From Nitrospira defluvii (GTDB taxonomy: Bacteria > Nitrospirota > Nitrospiria > Nitrospirales > Nitrospiraceae): a DNA stretch of 64,000 nucleotides. Made by a program: the position numbers and the translations under genes. How positions within the stretch are numbered: the first letter of the stretch is position 1; each line of letters begins with the position of its first letter. Where the stretch lies: positions 930,001 through 994,000 of the forward strand of contig FP929003.1 of assembly GCA_000196815.1 (NCBI GenBank), written 5' to 3'. The notes below the pieces were generated by a model. It was not told the origin of the DNA. It saw only the letters and a list, made by a program, of their open reading frames with translations, and did no database searches. Shown here piece by piece: positions 1 through 8,493 of the stretch.

Positions 1-746
1 GTACGGAATTCAAAGCAAAAGTCGTGGGCGCCGATCCGGATCACGATCTTGCGGTGCTGCAAATTCAGGCTTCCGAAGCCGCGCTCCAGCCGGTGATCAT
101 CGGCAATTCCCAGTCGCTGCGTGTCGGTCAGAAGGTGCTGGCCATCGGCAACCCTTTCGGGCTCGACCATACTCTGACCACGGGAGTCGTGAGCGCTCTT
201 GGCCGTACGATCAAGTCGATGAGCAACCGGACGATCGAAGGTGTGATTCAAACCGATGCGGCGATCAACCCGGGCAACTCCGGGGGACCGCTGCTGGACA
301 GCGGCGGCCGGTTGATCGGCGTGAATACCCAGATCATGAGTCCGAGCGGTGCGTTTGCCGGCATCGGGTTCGCGGTGCCCGTCGATACGGTCAACCGGAT
401 CGTGCCTGAATTGATCAAGCATGGAAAGCTGATCCGACCCGGACTGGGCATCTCGCTAGTGCCGGATGCCATGGCCCGGCGTTGGGGTGTCAAAGGCGTG
501 ATCATCGGAAAGGTCGGCCGGGGGAGTATTGCCGAACGGATCGGGCTGCATGGGGCGCGTGAGACCGGCGGCGGCCGGATCGAGCTGGGCGACATTATTG
601 TCGCGGTGGACGGCAAGCCGGTCGACACCATCGACGACCTGATGGATCTGATGGAACAGCACAAAGTCGGCGATGAGGTGACGATCGAGTACGTCCGGGG
701 CAAACGTCGGCTCCAAGTGATCGCGCCGCTGCAGGCGGTCAATTGA
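1..746 (+). CDS. HtrA/Deg-type serine protease, 3' part (5' end outside window)
   Basis: Periplasmic trypsin-like (S1C) protease of the HtrA/Deg family, which degrades or refolds damaged envelope proteins. The open frame runs in from the window edge (codons begin at base 3), so the signal sequence and catalytic His are not visible. The segment around DPDHDLAVL holds the catalytic Asp. GNSGGPL, about 90 residues into the visible part, holds the nucleophilic Ser. One PDZ domain fills the C-terminal 110 residues (RPGLGISL to the end). Only one PDZ is present, as in DegS or short HtrA proteins, whereas DegP has two. It ends 94 bases before the ATPase gene of the proteasome locus. Family assignment is firm; which paralogue cannot be decided. 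Confidence 0.93.
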   Translation, partial: TEFKAKVVGADPDHDLAVLQIQASEAALQPVIIGNSQSLRVGQKVLAIGNPFGLDHTLTTGVVSALGRTIKSMSNRTIEGVIQTDAAINPGNSGGPLLDSGGRLIGVNTQIMSPSGAFAGIGFAVPVDTVNRIVPELIKHGKLIRPGLGISLVPDAMARRWGVKGVIIGKVGRGSIAERIGLHGARETGGGRIELGDIIVAVDGKPVDTIDDLMDLMEQHKVGDEVTIEYVRGKRRLQVIAPLQAVN

Positions 747-840
747 TCTGCGGAGCCGCGGGAGCCGCAGAGGCTACCGCGACAGTGGAGTTGTGCTCTG
801 TGTTAGGATGACCGGAGTTGGACCAGCCGGAGGAATTGAT

Positions 841-2592
841 ATGAGCGACCATCGAAATCCGGATCAGCCAGAGTCGGGCGGGCAACAGTCGCCGCGCCGT
901 GAGGCCTCTGCCTCGTCTGATCCGATCGAACTGATAGAAGAATGTCTGGCGGCATTTCCGGACGGCGATCCGCGCCAGAAGCTGCTCTATAAATTGCGCC
1001 ATGTGGTGACGGCCCAGTCGGTTGCGAAGGACCGGCGCGACACCGAGTTGAAAAAACTCAACGAGGTGGTGGCCAAGTTGACGGCGCCCGCCAATCGAGT
1101 CGGTCTGCTGCTCGAAGTGCCAGCTGAAACTGTGGCTCGCATCGTCGTCGGAGGGGCGGAGTACTACGCCAACATCGACCCGCGTCTCCCGGTCGAGGAT
1201 CTGAAGATCGGCACGCAAATTCTGGTGAATGAGGCCTATACGGTGATCAAGGCCCTGGGATACGACCGCAACGGACCGGTGCTGAAGGTGGCCGAGGTGT
1301 TGCCGGATGGGCGCATTCGTTTCGAGCAGGATATGGGCCGGCAGGCGTTGATTCTGCAGCGGTCCAGCGATTTACTGGGGGTCGATCTCAAAGCCGGCGA
1401 CGAAGTCCGGATCGAGCCGACACACCGGATCGCCATCGAAAAGTTTGAAAATCGCCAGGCGAGGACGCACCTCCTCGATGAAGTGCCCAGTGTGACGTGG
1501 GAGCAAATCGGCGGGCAGCATCAGGCGATCGAAGCCATCCGGAAAGCCATCGAATATCCGCTGCTCCATGCCGACACGTTCACGAAATATCAATTCACGC
1601 AGCCGAAGGGCTTCCTGCTCTATGGACCGCCTGGTTGCGGTAAGACCTTGATCGGGCAGGCCGCAGCCGCCAGTCTGGCTCAGCTCGTCCGTGAATCACA
1701 GGGGCAGGCTGCTGCGGATGGCAAGTCGAAGAACCCGCCGGTCACGAGCGGCGCGTTCCTGCACATCAAGGGGCCGGAGATTTTGAACATGTGGCTGGGC
1801 GAATCCGAGCGGATCGTCCGCGACCTGTTTGCCAAGGCGCGCGCCAGACGGAAAGAGGGGGCCTTGCCGTTTATCTTCATCGACGAAGCCGAGTCCGTAT
1901 TGGGGACCAGGCGGTCGATGCGGTCGTTCAACATCAACAATACGCTGGTGCCGATGTTCTGCGCCGAAATGGACGGCATCGAGTCGCTGCAGGATGTGGT
2001 GATCATTCTGGCGTCCAACCGGCCGGATCTGATCGATCCGGCGGTCCTCAGGCCAGGTCGAATCGATCGAAAGATCAAGGTCGCGCGACCGAGTCGGGAG
2101 GCGGCCGTGGAGATTCTTGCGGTGTATCTCACGCCGTTGTTGCCGCTCGACCGCGAGTTGCTGGAGCGGAACGGACAGGACCATGAAGCCGCCCGCCGCG
2201 CCGTGATAGAGCAGGTGGTCGACAGTCTGTTCGCGCGGACCGATCAGAATCGCGTGTTATCCATTCGGCTTCGGAACGGCCAGAACAAGGTGCTGTATCG
2301 CGGCGATCTCGTCAGCGGTGCGATCCTCTCCTCGATCGTCCAGCGGGCGAAAGAGAAGGCGATCGAGCGGGTGGTGGCACAGGCCGGGGCGCCTGCCGGC
2401 GACGGGATCCGCGCGCAAGATCTGCTCGATGCCGTGCAGGAGGAGTATCGAGAAGGGGAAATGTTGCCGCCCGACGATGCGGCGGAAGAATGGTTGAAAC
2501 TGCTGGATCATCACCCGGAACAGGTCGTCGGCGTCTCGTCGTTTCGCCGCGGTCGGCCGACGGAAGAGCGATTGGTCAACCAGATCATCTGA
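841..2592 (+). CDS. arc: Proteasome-associated AAA+ ATPase ARC/Mpa
   Basis: Hexameric ring ATPase that recognises tagged proteins, unfolds them and feeds them into the 20S proteasome. The 583-residue product has an N-terminal stretch rich in charged residues that should form the tag-binding coiled coil (about 25-80), then OB-fold domains (about 80-215). The AAA+ domain follows, with Walker A GPPGCGKT near residue 262 and Walker B FIFIDEAES near 344. The ATG at 841 was chosen because GGAGG lies just upstream; an in-frame upstream start at 793 has no such site. The protein ends in VNQII, so it lacks the penultimate Tyr (GQYL in Mycobacterium) by which Mpa docks on the core. The dop gene starts 8 bases downstream. 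Confidence 0.95.
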   Translation: MSDHRNPDQPESGGQQSPRREASASSDPIELIEECLAAFPDGDPRQKLLYKLRHVVTAQSVAKDRRDTELKKLNEVVAKLTAPANRVGLLLEVPAETVARIVVGGAEYYANIDPRLPVEDLKIGTQILVNEAYTVIKALGYDRNGPVLKVAEVLPDGRIRFEQDMGRQALILQRSSDLLGVDLKAGDEVRIEPTHRIAIEKFENRQARTHLLDEVPSVTWEQIGGQHQAIEAIRKAIEYPLLHADTFTKYQFTQPKGFLLYGPPGCGKTLIGQAAAASLAQLVRESQGQAAADGKSKNPPVTSGAFLHIKGPEILNMWLGESERIVRDLFAKARARRKEGALPFIFIDEAESVLGTRRSMRSFNINNTLVPMFCAEMDGIESLQDVVIILASNRPDLIDPAVLRPGRIDRKIKVARPSREAAVEILAVYLTPLLPLDRELLERNGQDHEAARRAVIEQVVDSLFARTDQNRVLSIRLRNGQNKVLYRGDLVSGAILSSIVQRAKEKAIERVVAQAGAPAGDGIRAQDLLDAVQEEYREGEMLPPDDAAEEWLKLLDHHPEQVVGVSSFRRGRPTEERLVNQII

Positions 2593-2600
2593 CACGGCCT

Positions 2601-4121
2601 ATGCATCTCTTCGGCATTGAAACGGAATATGGCATCACCCGCGAGGATCTGGATGCCGTCGACCCCGTCGAGGAATCGATGGAACTGGTCCGTGCCCACT
2701 TGCCCGGCAAGTTTGAACGGCGCTGGGACTATCGAGGTGAAGATCCGCATGAGGACGCGCGCGGTTTCCGAGTCTCCGGTCTGCAACAGGACAAGGAGGA
2801 GGACGACTTCGCCAAGGTCGATGCGCATCGACCATTTTCGTTTCACGAGATGAAGAGCGATCTGGTCCTGCCGAACGGTGCGCGGTTTTACAACGACCAT
2901 ACGCATCCGGAATATTCCACTCCGGAATGTCGCACGCTCAAAGATGTGTTGGCGCATGATCGGGCCGGAGAGCGTATTGTGCAGAGGGCGGCGGATCGGC
3001 GGAATCAGCAACTCGGCGGCGCGCACGTCCAACTGTATAAAAATAACACCGACTTTCACGGCCACAGTTATGGCTGCCACGACAATTACCTGGTATCGCG
3101 TTCCCTGCCGTTTCCTCAGTTGGTCAGCGGCCTGTTGCCGTTTCTGGTGAGCCGGCAGTTGGTGGCCGGAGCCGGGAAGGTCGGGATGGAGGCGCAGGAG
3201 TCGGGTTACGTGCCGGGGCCATTTCAACTCTCACAACGGGCCGACTTCATGGAGGCTGAATTAGGCGTCGATACGATGCACAACCGGCCCATCCTGAATA
3301 CGCGAGATGAGCCCCATGCCGACCGAACTAAATACAGGCGCCTACATCTGATCCTCGGCGACGCGAACATGTGCGAATACGCGACTGCGCTCAAGGTCGG
3401 CACCACCAGGCTGGTGCTGGACATGCTCCAACGTGGGGCGGCTCCAAGCCTGGAATTGGAACAGCCGGTGGCCGCGATCAAGCAACTCTCCAGAGATCCT
3501 GACTTGAAGACAACGGTGCGATTGAAGGATGGCCGGACGATATCGGGACTGGCGATCCAAGAGGAATATTGGCACGCAGTGAGTCGATGCTGTGCGGGCA
3601 GTGATCCGGACGCCGACTGGGTGTTGCGGGAATGGCAGGAGACTCTCGGTGTGCTTCGTCAGGATCGCACGCAATTAGTCGGGAAGATCGACTGGGTGAC
3701 CAAGCAGTGGCTGCTTGAGACATTCGTGCGGGAAGAACGGCTGGCGTGGGAAGATCCATGGCTCGCCAGTTTGGACTTGGAATATCACAATGTGAACCCC
3801 GACCGTGGCCTGTATCTGGGGCTCGAAGCGGAAGGGAAGACCTGGCGCATGACGAGCGAGCGTGACATTGCGCAGGCCCTGGTGGCGGGCCCTTCCGATA
3901 CCAGGGGCGGGCTTCGCGGATTGTGTGTGAGACGGTTCCCGGAGCAGATCACGGGGATGCAATGGGAGCGGGTGCAGTTTGCCGGGGGGCTGCGTGCGCG
4001 GACGCTTGAGATGGGTGACCTCTTTGAGCCGGATGCGGTGCAGGCCTGCGCCGCGGTGTTGGAAGCTGCCGCGTCTCCAGCCGATGCGCTGGCGGCGTGG
4101 ACGAGACGAAAGGACGGGTAA
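2601..4121 (+). CDS. dop: Depupylase/deamidase Dop homologue
   Basis: Carboxylate-amine ligase-fold enzyme that in actinobacteria deamidates Pup-Gln and cleaves the isopeptide bond between tag and substrate. The 506-residue product starts MHLFGIETEYG, with the two Glu metal ligands of the family. It carries the longer N-terminal region typical of Dop (RWDY, DARGF) before NGARFYNDHTHPEYS, where the Asp of YNDH corresponds to the catalytic Asp. It also has YKNNTD, SQRAD, NTRDEPHAD and GDANM, all matching Dop better than PafA. The ATG at 2601 aligns with the family start; the upstream extension would run back into arc. No clear ribosome site is seen, so translation is probably coupled to arc. 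Its stop lies 2 bases before the tag gene. Confidence 0.93.
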   Translation: MHLFGIETEYGITREDLDAVDPVEESMELVRAHLPGKFERRWDYRGEDPHEDARGFRVSGLQQDKEEDDFAKVDAHRPFSFHEMKSDLVLPNGARFYNDHTHPEYSTPECRTLKDVLAHDRAGERIVQRAADRRNQQLGGAHVQLYKNNTDFHGHSYGCHDNYLVSRSLPFPQLVSGLLPFLVSRQLVAGAGKVGMEAQESGYVPGPFQLSQRADFMEAELGVDTMHNRPILNTRDEPHADRTKYRRLHLILGDANMCEYATALKVGTTRLVLDMLQRGAAPSLELEQPVAAIKQLSRDPDLKTTVRLKDGRTISGLAIQEEYWHAVSRCCAGSDPDADWVLREWQETLGVLRQDRTQLVGKIDWVTKQWLLETFVREERLAWEDPWLASLDLEYHNVNPDRGLYLGLEAEGKTWRMTSERDIAQALVAGPSDTRGGLRGLCVRRFPEQITGMQWERVQFAGGLRARTLEMGDLFEPDAVQACAAVLEAAASPADALAAWTRRKDG

Positions 4122-4123
4122 CC

Positions 4124-4318
4124 ATGCGATATATGTTGATGCCGGAACGTCGTGAGGCGCCGGGCGATCCCATGCCGAAACCGTCGGGGCCGTCGGAAGA
4201 AGGCGGAGGACCTCGGCGGCCTGAAACGGGCTCGCCGGACAAAGATAATTTGCTGAAGCGGATGCGGAAAGTCGATCCGAAGCAAGCGGAGCGCTATCGA
4301 CAACGAACAGGAGAGTAA
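4124..4318 (+). CDS. ubact: UBact-like ubiquitin-like protein modifier (Pup analogue)
   Basis: Small protein tag that would be ligated through its C-terminal Glu to substrate lysines and then recognised by the ARC ring. The 64-residue product is rich in Gly, Pro, Glu, Arg and Lys, and should be disordered in its N-terminal half. A short helix-prone stretch (DNLLKRMRKVDPKQAERY) follows, and the protein ends RYRQRTGE. Position between dop and prcB, size, disorder and the terminal Gly-Glu fit the UBact family described in Nitrospirae and other Gram-negatives; actinobacterial Pup ends GGQ or GGE. The ATG at 4124 follows an AGGACGGG site; a GTG at 4097 would overlap dop. A terminal Glu means no deamidation should be required. 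Assignment rests on context and the C-terminus. Confidence 0.88.
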   Translation: MRYMLMPERREAPGDPMPKPSGPSEEGGGPRRPETGSPDKDNLLKRMRKVDPKQAERYRQRTGE

Positions 4319-4375
4319 GGCGCGTTCGGGTACAGAGTCAGGCGTAAGGGGGTAGTTCATCGATCTGGCGGCCCG

Positions 4376-4401
4376 ACGCTTCACGTTTCACGCTTCACGA
4401 G
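4376..4401 (+). repeat. Short tandem TTCACG-type repeat upstream of prcB
   Basis: Three near-identical units (TTCACG, TTTCACGC, TTCACGA) lie in the 94-base gap between the tag gene and prcB, ending just before the prcB ribosome site. No function can be assigned. It could be a dispersed intergenic repeat or part of a leader structure. Confidence 0.45.
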
Positions 4402-4412
4402 GGGTTTGTGTA

Positions 4413-5186
4413 ATGGGGATGCAAGGGGACTTTTTTCAGCTCTTGAAGGAGCAGGGGTATCAGTTCGGGAATCCTGTTGCGGCGGCGGCCGGGATGGAAG
4501 TTCCCACTGCCACCACGATTCTGGCGTTGAAGTATCGCGACGGTGTGTTGGTCGCGGGCGATCGCCGGGCGACGGCAGGCAACATGGTGATGTACGACCG
4601 CACCGACAAGGTGCTGGAGATCGATCGCTACAGTGTGATGGCCATCGCAGGGGTGCCGGCGACGGCGTATGAAATGGTACGGGTGCTGGAGCATTCATTC
4701 AAATACTACCGGCGCACGCAATTGCAGGAGTTGAGTTTCGAGGGCAAACTGCGGGCGGTCTCCAAGTTGCTCAAAGAGAACGTGCCGGCGGCGTTGGCAG
4801 GGACCGGGGCCGTGGTTCCGGTCTTTGCCGGATATGACCACGAGCAGGAGTCTGCGAAGATTTATTTTTACGATATTCTGGGTGCGGAGTTTGAAGCCGT
4901 GGAGTATGCCGTGTCCGGTTCTGGCTCGCCGACGATTCGCGGTATCCTGCATTATGTAAACACATGGGGCCCGCAGCCCCTGGCGACCCTCCCTGAGGAG
5001 CAGGCCACGATCCAGGCGCTTCGGTTGCTGTCCAGTGCGGCGGAGTTCGATTCGGCCACGGGCGGGGTGAATCGGGAGCTGAATCTCTATCCGGTGGTAA
5101 AACTCATCAAGGCGTCCGGTGTGCAGACCATCCCGGATGCCGATTTGAAACGATTGCACGAGAGCGAAGTGCTGCGCGGACGCTGA
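4413..5186 (+). CDS. prcB: 20S proteasome beta subunit PrcB (catalytic)
   Basis: Forms the inner rings of the 20S core and carries the proteolytic sites. The 257-residue precursor has a propeptide of about 33 residues ending VPTA, then TTILALKY. The mature N-terminal Thr (Thr34) is the nucleophile. Counting from it, Asp17 (GDRRAT), Lys33 (RTDKV) and the later SGSGS segment keep the catalytic set of active beta subunits. The residue before the cleavage site is Ala, whereas Gly is usual. The ATG at 4413 is preceded by GAGGGG at good spacing. The gene lies 94 bases after the tag gene and 46 before prcA, the same order as in actinobacteria. Confidence 0.96.
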   Translation: MGMQGDFFQLLKEQGYQFGNPVAAAAGMEVPTATTILALKYRDGVLVAGDRRATAGNMVMYDRTDKVLEIDRYSVMAIAGVPATAYEMVRVLEHSFKYYRRTQLQELSFEGKLRAVSKLLKENVPAALAGTGAVVPVFAGYDHEQESAKIYFYDILGAEFEAVEYAVSGSGSPTIRGILHYVNTWGPQPLATLPEEQATIQALRLLSSAAEFDSATGGVNRELNLYPVVKLIKASGVQTIPDADLKRLHESEVLRGR

Positions 5187-5232
5187 CAGATAGACGGCTG
5201 GTTATTGACCCCTATGGTGAAGGTGGCACGTT

Positions 5233-6072
5233 ATGTATGAAGAACCCTATCGGTGGATCGAGGCGGTCGGCAATCGACGCCAGTATCTCGATGAACAGTT
5301 TGCGAAGGGCTCACCGGTCGTTGCGTTGGCCTATGCCGACGGGATACTGATGTTGACCGTCAGCCGCGGAACGCCCAAACTCTACGAGATTTACGATCGT
5401 ATTGCGCTGGGCGGAATGGGGCACCCGGCAGATCTGGAGAAGCTGCGTTTTTCCCTCCTGGAGATGGCCCATGTCGAGGGGTTCAACCGATCGCCCTCCG
5501 ATGTCACGGGCGCCAGGCTGATGAAGTATGGGCTGGCACCGACCATCAAGCAGGCCTTTGAAGAAATATATAAAGCGCCCTTCATCGCCAAAATTTTGCT
5601 TGCCGAATTGGGCGTGAAACCCGAGCGGGACCTGTTTCTGTCGATCAACTACGACGGAAATTTTGAGGAGAGCCTGGGCTGGGCGGCATTGGGGGCAACG
5701 TCTTCCGTGCAGGGCCGGATGCGACGCTATGTTGAATCGCAACCGGCGTTTGCGCAGGCCTCGCTGGCGCAGGCCGTGGAACTCGCCCTGTGCACCTGGG
5801 CAGTCGGCTCGTTGGCGCAAGCGGCGTCCGAGTCCCCGGCTGCGGAGTCTTCCTCACCCCGGGTATCGGACGAACAGACGGAAGGGGACGGGTCGAGTCT
5901 CCCTGACAAGGCGGCGCTGCTGGCGCATGTGCGTCAGACCGTTGCCGAGAAATCATTGGAATGTGTCCTACTGGAGCGCCGCGGGCCTGGATCGGCTAAA
6001 TATCGCGCGCTTCGTCCCGCTGAACTGGGCGGTCTGCTACCGCCGGCCGTCAGCGAACCGGCCGCCACATAA
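5233..6072 (+). CDS. prcA: 20S proteasome alpha subunit PrcA
   Basis: Forms the outer, non-catalytic rings that gate the proteasome core and receive the ATPase ring. The 279-residue product has SPVVALAYADGILML, the alpha-type equivalent of the beta N-terminal strand without a catalytic Thr, followed by KLYEIYDRIALGGMG and the DVTGARL segment, both typical of PrcA. It is longer than actinobacterial PrcA mainly because of a Ser/Glu-rich linker of about 40 residues (roughly 200-240) before the last strand. Start ATG at 5233 follows AAGGTGG. Its stop is one base before the pafA start, so the two are probably translationally coupled. Confidence 0.94.
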   Translation: MYEEPYRWIEAVGNRRQYLDEQFAKGSPVVALAYADGILMLTVSRGTPKLYEIYDRIALGGMGHPADLEKLRFSLLEMAHVEGFNRSPSDVTGARLMKYGLAPTIKQAFEEIYKAPFIAKILLAELGVKPERDLFLSINYDGNFEESLGWAALGATSSVQGRMRRYVESQPAFAQASLAQAVELALCTWAVGSLAQAASESPAAESSSPRVSDEQTEGDGSSLPDKAALLAHVRQTVAEKSLECVLLERRGPGSAKYRALRPAELGGLLPPAVSEPAAT

Positions 6073-6073
6073 C

Positions 6074-7564
6074 ATGCTGAACCGTATCTTCGGCCTTGAA
6101 ACGGAATACGGCCTCCTGGTGAACCAGGAGCGGCCCGACCATTCGCCCTCCTGGGTCGCGCAGCGGATTCGTGACCACATTTTTCAAGTCGAGCGGCAGG
6201 GAGTCCTCGACTTGCACCATCGTGGCCATGACGAGCCGCCCGGCAACGGGGGGTTTCTGACCAATGCGGGCCGCATCTACATCGACATGGGGCATCTGGA
6301 ATATGCGTCTCCGGAGTGCACGACCCTGGCGGATCTGGTGGCATCGGATCGTGCCGGAGATCGCATTATTCAAGATGCGGTGACGGCGCTGGGGCTCGAC
6401 GAGACGGTGTCGCTCATCAAGAACAATATCGATCACGAGACCGATGCGACATTCGGCTCGCATGAGAACTACCTCGTCACGCGACAATTTCCCTTTTCCC
6501 GTCGCGGCCTCGGTCCGCTGGTGACGTTTCTGGTCACCCGCCAGGTGTTCACAGGGTCCGGACGGATCGGCTGCGCGAGCGACCCCAACGAATGGGTGCA
6601 AGTCGGAGGACTCATCCTGCATCGGCCCGGCCTGCGGGATGCGCAGGATCGATCGATCGTGCCGTTCCAGATTTCTCAACGGGCCGACTACATCGTCAAC
6701 GACTTCTTCGAGTGGGTGCAACACAACCGTGCGATCGTCAATACACGCGACGAGCCGCTGGCCGATCCAAACCAATACCGCCGGATTCATCTCCTGTGCG
6801 GGGATTCGAATATGGCCGAATACGCCACGGCGCTCAAGATGGGGACTACCGGGCTGGTGCTGCAACTGATTGAGGCCGGTCAGGCCCCGCGCGGTCTGGG
6901 GATCCAGGAGCCGGTCGAGGCGCTGCAGGATATTTCTCGCGACCCGGATCGTCAATGGATCGTCCGCCTGGAGTCGGGACAGTCGATGTCTGCCGTCGAT
7001 ATTCAGGAGCAGTTTCTGGCCGCGGCCCAGCGCCATTGCAAGGGGCAGGACGAGGAGACGGATTGGGTGCTGGAGCAGTGGGAGTCTGTACTGACCGATT
7101 TGCGCGGCGGGTACGAGAAAGTGGTCGGACGGATCGATTGGGCCTCGAAGCTGTGGTTACTGGAGACCTATCGGGAGGCCGAGCGGTCTGCGTGGGACGA
7201 TCCCATGTTGAAGAGTCTCGACCTTGAGTATCACAACCTGCATCCTGAGCGGGGACTCTGCTACGGTCTCGAGGAGGAGGGGCGGGGGCCGCGCCTGACG
7301 ACCGATAAGATCGTTGCCCTCGCGCAGGTGCATCCGCCTCGCAACACACGGGCGTTCGGACGCGGTGAGTTGGTCAGGCATCTCCTCGAGAGCGGGGCGG
7401 CCGGAGTCGTGCCGGATGGGCCGCTCGATTTCGAGGAGCAGATGGCCTGTGAGTACATCATCAATTGGTCGAATTTTAAACTGCGTGGAACGGCGCCGTT
7501 TTTTATGGCGGACCCGTTCAAAACCTACGTGCAGGATGTGCGTAGCCACCTGGCCGCTCGATAG
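6074..7564 (+). CDS. pafA: Proteasome accessory factor PafA (tag ligase)
   Basis: ATP-dependent ligase that phosphorylates the C-terminal Glu of the tag and joins it to a substrate lysine. The 496-residue product begins MLNRIFGLETEYG with the Glu metal ligands. NAGRIYIDMGHLEYASPEC follows with the catalytic Asp, then IKNNID, SHENYLVTRQFPF, SQRADY, NTRDEPLAD and GDSNMAEYATALKMGTT. The shorter N-terminal region (no Dop-type insertion) and the C-terminal INWSNFKLRG...DPF block match PafA and separate it from the paralogous dop at 2601. Start ATG at 6074, one base after the prcA stop. It is the last gene of the locus; the next gene converges 8 bases away and no T-rich terminator is visible between them. 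Confidence 0.94.
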   Translation: MLNRIFGLETEYGLLVNQERPDHSPSWVAQRIRDHIFQVERQGVLDLHHRGHDEPPGNGGFLTNAGRIYIDMGHLEYASPECTTLADLVASDRAGDRIIQDAVTALGLDETVSLIKNNIDHETDATFGSHENYLVTRQFPFSRRGLGPLVTFLVTRQVFTGSGRIGCASDPNEWVQVGGLILHRPGLRDAQDRSIVPFQISQRADYIVNDFFEWVQHNRAIVNTRDEPLADPNQYRRIHLLCGDSNMAEYATALKMGTTGLVLQLIEAGQAPRGLGIQEPVEALQDISRDPDRQWIVRLESGQSMSAVDIQEQFLAAAQRHCKGQDEETDWVLEQWESVLTDLRGGYEKVVGRIDWASKLWLLETYREAERSAWDDPMLKSLDLEYHNLHPERGLCYGLEEEGRGPRLTTDKIVALAQVHPPRNTRAFGRGELVRHLLESGAAGVVPDGPLDFEEQMACEYIINWSNFKLRGTAPFFMADPFKTYVQDVRSHLAAR

Positions 7565-7572
7565 GCTCCCCC

Positions 7573-8493
7573 CTACCGCTTCAATCCCATCCGTTCCAGG
7601 GCCCCTTTCGACACGTCGAACGCGAAGCGCAATTGGACTGCGTAATACTTTTGAACCAAGCCGGACTGGTCCAGTGGCCGGTCTTCTTCGCGGTAGAAGG
7701 CCAGTTCCGTATCCTTCCATCGGACGGCGATGCCGACGATCCAATCGAGCTCGGAAGGGTTCAGGGTGTTGCTCGCTTCCCGGTCGGTGAAGAGATTCAT
7801 ATCTCCGTACAGGACGACCTTGTTTTTGTAGACGTCCAGGTCGGCATGGGCGACGTACCGGAACAGGGCGCGGCCGGTGTTGTTGGGGCGGGCGAAGTAT
7901 TGACTATTGTGGAAGAGCCATCCCGCGCCGGCGTAGGCCGTGAGATTCTGGTTCGGGAAGGTATGCCGCCACCAGCTGGAGTCCTGAATGGCTTGAAATC
8001 GGGCTGTGACGAGCGCATCGGCGTAGGCCTGTTTCAGCCCGCGACGGTCCAGCGGGGCATCTCGTTCGTACTGCAGCCGCCAATTGAAGCGATCGAGCAC
8101 GCCGGTGAAGGCAAAGGTGCCGTCCCATTCCGTCAATTTGATCCATCCGTCAGTGCGGTCCGAGAAAAAGTTCTGATCGGTGTAAAACGTGAGATATTGC
8201 TTATAGAGGTCCGTTTCCAAGTGCAGCATGTGGCGCATGCCGACGAGTCCGGTATTGTCAGGCCTGGCGGCGAAGGTCGGATTCTTTACAAAGGCACCGG
8301 TCAACAGATAGCCGCCGAACAGCGTTTCCTCTTCCTCGCGCGCTTCATGTTCCGGCTCATCCATGGAGGGGAGCGGGCGCCCGTATTTTTCCAGCCCGAA
8401 CGCCGGTTCCGGCCAGGGCACAATCAGCGCCAGTAAGCCGGTGAGCAGTACCAGCCAAGTTGGAGCAGAACTCCTGTATTGCCGGGATATCAT
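7573..8493 (-). CDS. Predicted outer-membrane or periplasmic protein of unknown function
   Basis: The family is not recognised. The 306-residue product starts with a signal peptide (hydrophobic core LVLLTGLLALIV, probable cleavage after PAFG). After an acidic stretch (EHEAREEEE), alternating polar and aromatic segments such as LTFYTDQNFF, VVLYGDMNLFTD and YYAVQLRFAFDVS suggest amphipathic beta strands, hence a small beta-barrel. Two FARPNNTG/AARPDNTG-like segments indicate an internal duplication. The start overlaps the stop of the upstream lipoprotein gene by four bases (ATGA type), so both are one transcription unit running towards pafA. Confidence 0.8.
   Translation of the reverse strand: MISRQYRSSAPTWLVLLTGLLALIVPWPEPAFGLEKYGRPLPSMDEPEHEAREEEETLFGGYLLTGAFVKNPTFAARPDNTGLVGMRHMLHLETDLYKQYLTFYTDQNFFSDRTDGWIKLTEWDGTFAFTGVLDRFNWRLQYERDAPLDRRGLKQAYADALVTARFQAIQDSSWWRHTFPNQNLTAYAGAGWLFHNSQYFARPNNTGRALFRYVAHADLDVYKNKVVLYGDMNLFTDREASNTLNPSELDWIVGIAVRWKDTELAFYREEDRPLDQSGLVQKYYAVQLRFAFDVSKGALERMGLKR

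Noticed and set aside
2601-7564. Possibility that dop and pafA are recent duplicates with one a pseudogene
   Set aside because: Both are full length, keep the catalytic Asp and Glu residues, and each matches its own subfamily (Dop-type N-terminal region versus PafA C-terminal block).
7633-8436. 267-codon open frame on + opposite the predicted outer-membrane protein gene
   Set aside because: The - strand frame has a signal peptide and a coupled start with the lipoprotein gene; the + frame has neither ribosome site nor recognisable features.
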